Below are positions 5,873 to 7,901 of a stretch of 7,901 nucleotides of DNA, piece after piece. The notes beneath the pieces were generated by a model. That model did not search any database, was not told where the DNA came from, and saw only the letters and a program-made list of their open reading frames with translations. The stretch is taken from contig JASHQT010000492.1 of the NCBI GenBank assembly GCA_030039005.1, positions 1 to 7,901 of the forward strand, written 5' to 3'. The stretch's first letter is position 1. Every line of letters begins with the position of its first letter. Made by a program: the position numbers and the translations under genes. The stretch comes from Bryobacteraceae bacterium (GTDB lineage Bacteria; Acidobacteriota; Terriglobia; Bryobacterales; Bryobacteraceae).

Positions 5873-5910
5873 GCGTTCACACTCGTGTGAACGCTTAGTC
5901 TATCTTCTTT
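5873..5910 (+). terminator. Hairpin terminator between the convergent sigma gene and der
   Basis: The arms GCGTTCACAC (5873-5882) and GTGTGAACGC (5885-5894) are a perfect 10-base inverted repeat with two central bases; realistically this is a 9-base stem with a CTCG loop. It begins 9 bases after the sigma stop. On the plus strand a T-rich but interrupted run follows (5895-5911), as in an intrinsic terminator. On the minus strand, after der, no T run follows, so in that direction termination would be weaker. Confidence 0.7.
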
Positions 5911-7219
5911 TGGCTTTAATCCGGATCGGCGTCCCCTCAAACCCGAACCGCTTGCGTAGCTGATTAATCAAGAACCGCTCGCTCGAAAAGTGCAGATCCT
6001 TGGCCTTATCGGTGAACGCCACGAACGTCGGCGGACGCACCGAGGCTTGCGTCATGTAGTACACCTTCATGTCGCGCGCGAATTTCAATTGCTCAATGAA
6101 CCGGTTCAGCTCCCCCGTGGTGACGCGCTTAGACGCGGACTCGAAACCGTCCCGGATCAGGCGGAAAAGCTTGTTCACCCCCGCGCCCGTCTTGGCCGAA
6201 ACGAACGCGATGGGCGCGTATTCCAGGAACTTGAGCTCACCCCGAATCTCCTCGGTAAACTTGCGCTTCCCTTTCTCGCCCACCGCGTCCCACTTGTTCA
6301 CGCACAGGATCACCGCGCGGCCTTCCTCGTGCGCGTAGCCCGCGATGGTCGCGTCCAGCGCAGCCACTTTCTCCGTCCCGTCCAGCACCACCAACACGAC
6401 ATTCGCCATGCGGATGTGCCGCCGCGCCATCACCACGCTCAGCTTCTCCGCCATCAGCTTGGTCTTGCCCTTGCGCCGGATGCCGGCGGTATCGACGAAA
6501 ACGTACTCCACGCCGTCGCGATCGATCGCCTGGTCCACCGCATCCCGCGTCGTCCCCGCCACCGGCGATACGATGGACCGCTCCTCGCCCACCAGCGCGT
6601 TCAGCAGCGTGGATTTCCCCACGTTCGGCCGCCCGATAATCGCCACCTTGATCCGCTGCGCCTCGGGCTCCACTTCCGCCGCGGGTTCTTCGCTTGGAAA
6701 ATTTCGCGTCACGTGATCCAGCAACTCGTCCAACCCGATCCGATGCTCGGACGAAATCGCGAATAGATCCGCAAACCCGAGCGCATGAAATTCGTGCGCC
6801 AGATCCTCGCGCGAGCTTGCATCGATCTTGTTCACCGCCAGCGTCATCGGCTTGCCGAGCTTCCTCAGCATCTTGGCCAGGTCGCGGTCGGCGCCCGTGA
6901 TCTCGGTCCGCCCGTCGATCAAAAAAATGATCTGCGCCGCCTGGTCCAGCGCCACGCGCGCCTGCTTCAGGATCTCGCTCGGAATCATCTCCGCGTCGTT
7001 GGGAATAATGCCGCCGGTGTCGATGAGCTCGAACCTTCGCCCCAGGTACACCGCCTCGCCGTGAATGCGATCCCGCGTGATCCCCGGTTCATCGCCCACG
7101 ATCGCCCGCCGCTGCCCCAGGATCGCATTGAAAAGCGTGGACTTACCGACGTTTGGCCGCCCCACGATCACCACCACCGGCAGCTTGGCTCCGGCCGCAT
7201 TTTCGCGCCGTGCGAACAT
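5900..7219 (-). CDS. der: Ribosome-associated GTPase Der (EngA)
   Basis: Der is an essential double-GTPase needed for assembly of the 50S ribosomal subunit in the cytoplasm. The 439 residues show two tandem GTPase domains. Domain 1 has the P-loop GRPNVGKST (20-28), DTGG (67-70) and NKID (130-133). Domain 2 has GRPNVGKST (196-204), DTAG (243-246) and NKWD (308-311). An acidic linker (EEPAAEVEPEAQ, 177-188) separates them. The C-terminal KH-like domain follows at about 355-439, with the usual RPPTFVAF, FLINQLRKRFGFEGTPIRI and a basic KAKRR tail. Length is typical. The first P-loop usually begins nearer the N-terminus, so the 13 leading residues are a small extension or a start set too early. 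No clear ribosome binding site precedes the ATG. The gene diverges from typA with 11 bases between starts and converges on the sigma gene. Confidence 0.97.
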   Translation of the reverse strand: MFARRENAAGAKLPVVVIVGRPNVGKSTLFNAILGQRRAIVGDEPGITRDRIHGEAVYLGRRFELIDTGGIIPNDAEMIPSEILKQARVALDQAAQIIFLIDGRTEITGADRDLAKMLRKLGKPMTLAVNKIDASSREDLAHEFHALGFADLFAISSEHRIGLDELLDHVTRNFPSEEPAAEVEPEAQRIKVAIIGRPNVGKSTLLNALVGEERSIVSPVAGTTRDAVDQAIDRDGVEYVFVDTAGIRRKGKTKLMAEKLSVVMARRHIRMANVVLVVLDGTEKVAALDATIAGYAHEEGRAVILCVNKWDAVGEKGKRKFTEEIRGELKFLEYAPIAFVSAKTGAGVNKLFRLIRDGFESASKRVTTGELNRFIEQLKFARDMKVYYMTQASVRPPTFVAFTDKAKDLHFSSERFLINQLRKRFGFEGTPIRIKAKRR

Positions 7220-7230
7220 AGTTGTATCCG

Positions 7231-7901
7231 ATGCAGCCAGAAGTACTCAATCCCCCTCTTGATCATACCGAAGCGCGCCAGCACAATCGGCTCACGCGCA
7301 ACATCGCCATCATTGCGCACGTCGATCACGGCAAAACCACGCTAGTGGACGCCATGCTCAAGCAGAGCGGCCTGTTTCGCGCCAACGAACAGACCGTCGA
7401 GCGCATGCTGGACTCCAACGAGCTCGAACGCGAACGCGGCATCACCATCCTCGCCAAAACCACCGGCGTCCGCTATCACGGCATCAAGATCAACATCGTC
7501 GACACGCCCGGCCACAGTGACTTTGGCGGCGAAGTGGAGCGCGCGCTCAAAATCGTCGACGGCGTCATGCTGCTGGTGGACGCAAGCGAAGGCCCGCTGC
7601 CCCAGACCCGCTACGTCCTCATGAAGGCGCTCGAAGCCAAGCTCCCGCCCATCCTGGTGATCAACAAAATCGACCGGCCCGACGCCCGCATCCAGGAAGT
7701 GCTGAACGAAGTCTACGATCTGTTCATCGATCTCGACGCCACTGAGGATCAACTGGATTTTCCCGTCATCTACACCAACGCCAAGGTCGGCATCGCGAAG
7801 CCCACGCTCGAAGATTCGTCGGGCGATCTCCGCCCATTGTTCGAAACGATTCTGAAGCATATTCCCGCGCCCGCCGGCGATCCCGACGCGGCCTTGCAGC
7901 T
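7231..7901 (+). CDS. typA: Translational GTPase TypA/BipA (partial, N-terminal 223 residues)
   Basis: TypA/BipA is a ribosome-binding GTPase of the EF-G/LepA group that acts in 50S assembly and stress or cold adaptation. The visible part is the GTPase domain: G1 AHVDHGKTT (29-37), the switch I segment with RGITI (69-73), G3 DTPGH (91-95) and G4 NKID (145-148). The segment [11 protein letters not shown] (96-106) and [10 protein letters not shown] are typical of TypA and set it apart from LepA and EF-G. At the G5 position the protein reads TNAK (182-185), where an SA motif is usual. The domain-2 start would lie just beyond the edge. Compared with relatives starting close to [15 protein letters not shown], this one has about 20 extra N-terminal residues. 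The ATG at 7231 is the only ATG before the P-loop, and no ribosome binding site precedes it; a TTG at 7222 is also in frame. Confidence 0.95.
   Translation, partial: MQPEVLNPPLDHTEARQHNRLTRNIAIIAHVDHGKTTLVDAMLKQSGLFRANEQTVERMLDSNELERERGITILAKTTGVRYHGIKINIVDTPGHSDFGGEVERALKIVDGVMLLVDASEGPLPQTRYVLMKALEAKLPPILVINKIDRPDARIQEVLNEVYDLFIDLDATEDQLDFPVIYTNAKVGIAKPTLEDSSGDLRPLFETILKHIPAPAGDPDAALQ

Noticed and set aside
5990..6766. Plus-strand open frame of 258 codons antisense to der
   Set aside because: It is entirely opposite der with both GTPase domains intact, is His/Arg-rich shadow sequence and has no recognisable domain.
7342..7860. Minus-strand open frame of 172 codons opposite typA
   Set aside because: It reads as an Asp/Val-rich complement of the TypA GTPase domain with no domain of its own.

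Overview
The window reads as chromosomal DNA from a GC-rich, Gram-negative-type bacterium. The combination of an actinobacterial-style Sdh1 succinate dehydrogenase, a Yip1-family membrane protein, a FliA/WhiG-type sigma factor and a der/typA pair, with dense C/G-ended codons, fits best with an Acidobacteriota lineage (Solibacter/Bryobacter-like). That placement is an inference from gene style and was not tested by a search. I see no mobile element, CRISPR array, tRNA or rRNA.

Left part (1-3327, minus strand): a tight succinate dehydrogenase operon in the order membrane anchor, flavoprotein (sdhA), iron-sulfur protein (sdhB, cut by the window edge). The genes are 1 and 6 bases apart. The anchor is a single 260-residue protein rather than a SdhC/SdhD pair, and gene order and sizes match the mycobacterial Sdh1 arrangement. 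The complex would oxidise succinate and reduce membrane quinone, linking the TCA cycle to respiration. A promoter-like pair lies so close to the anchor start that the mRNA leader would be only a few bases.

Middle (3328-4577): divergent from the sdh operon is a 56-codon, very basic small gene with a strong ribosome binding site. It converges on a Yip1-domain membrane protein gene on the minus strand. Divergent from that gene is a small two-helix membrane protein candidate.

Right-middle (4578-5895): a roughly 380-base stretch without a convincing gene carries interleaved inverted repeats. It leads into a FliA/WhiG-family sigma factor whose N-terminus contains a tandem HKTAV repeat encoded by a 15-base DNA repeat. 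The sigma gene ends at a long hairpin followed by a T-rich run, placed between two convergent genes.

Right end (5900-7901): der (EngA, double-GTPase ribosome assembly factor, minus strand) and typA/bipA (translational GTPase, plus strand, cut by the window edge) are divergent with only 11 bases between their start codons. Both act on ribosome biogenesis.

Most of the window is ordinary housekeeping sequence. The parts most worth a second look are the repeat-bearing sigma factor with its structured upstream region, the small basic gene at 3409, and the Cys/His-rich one-subunit Sdh anchor.
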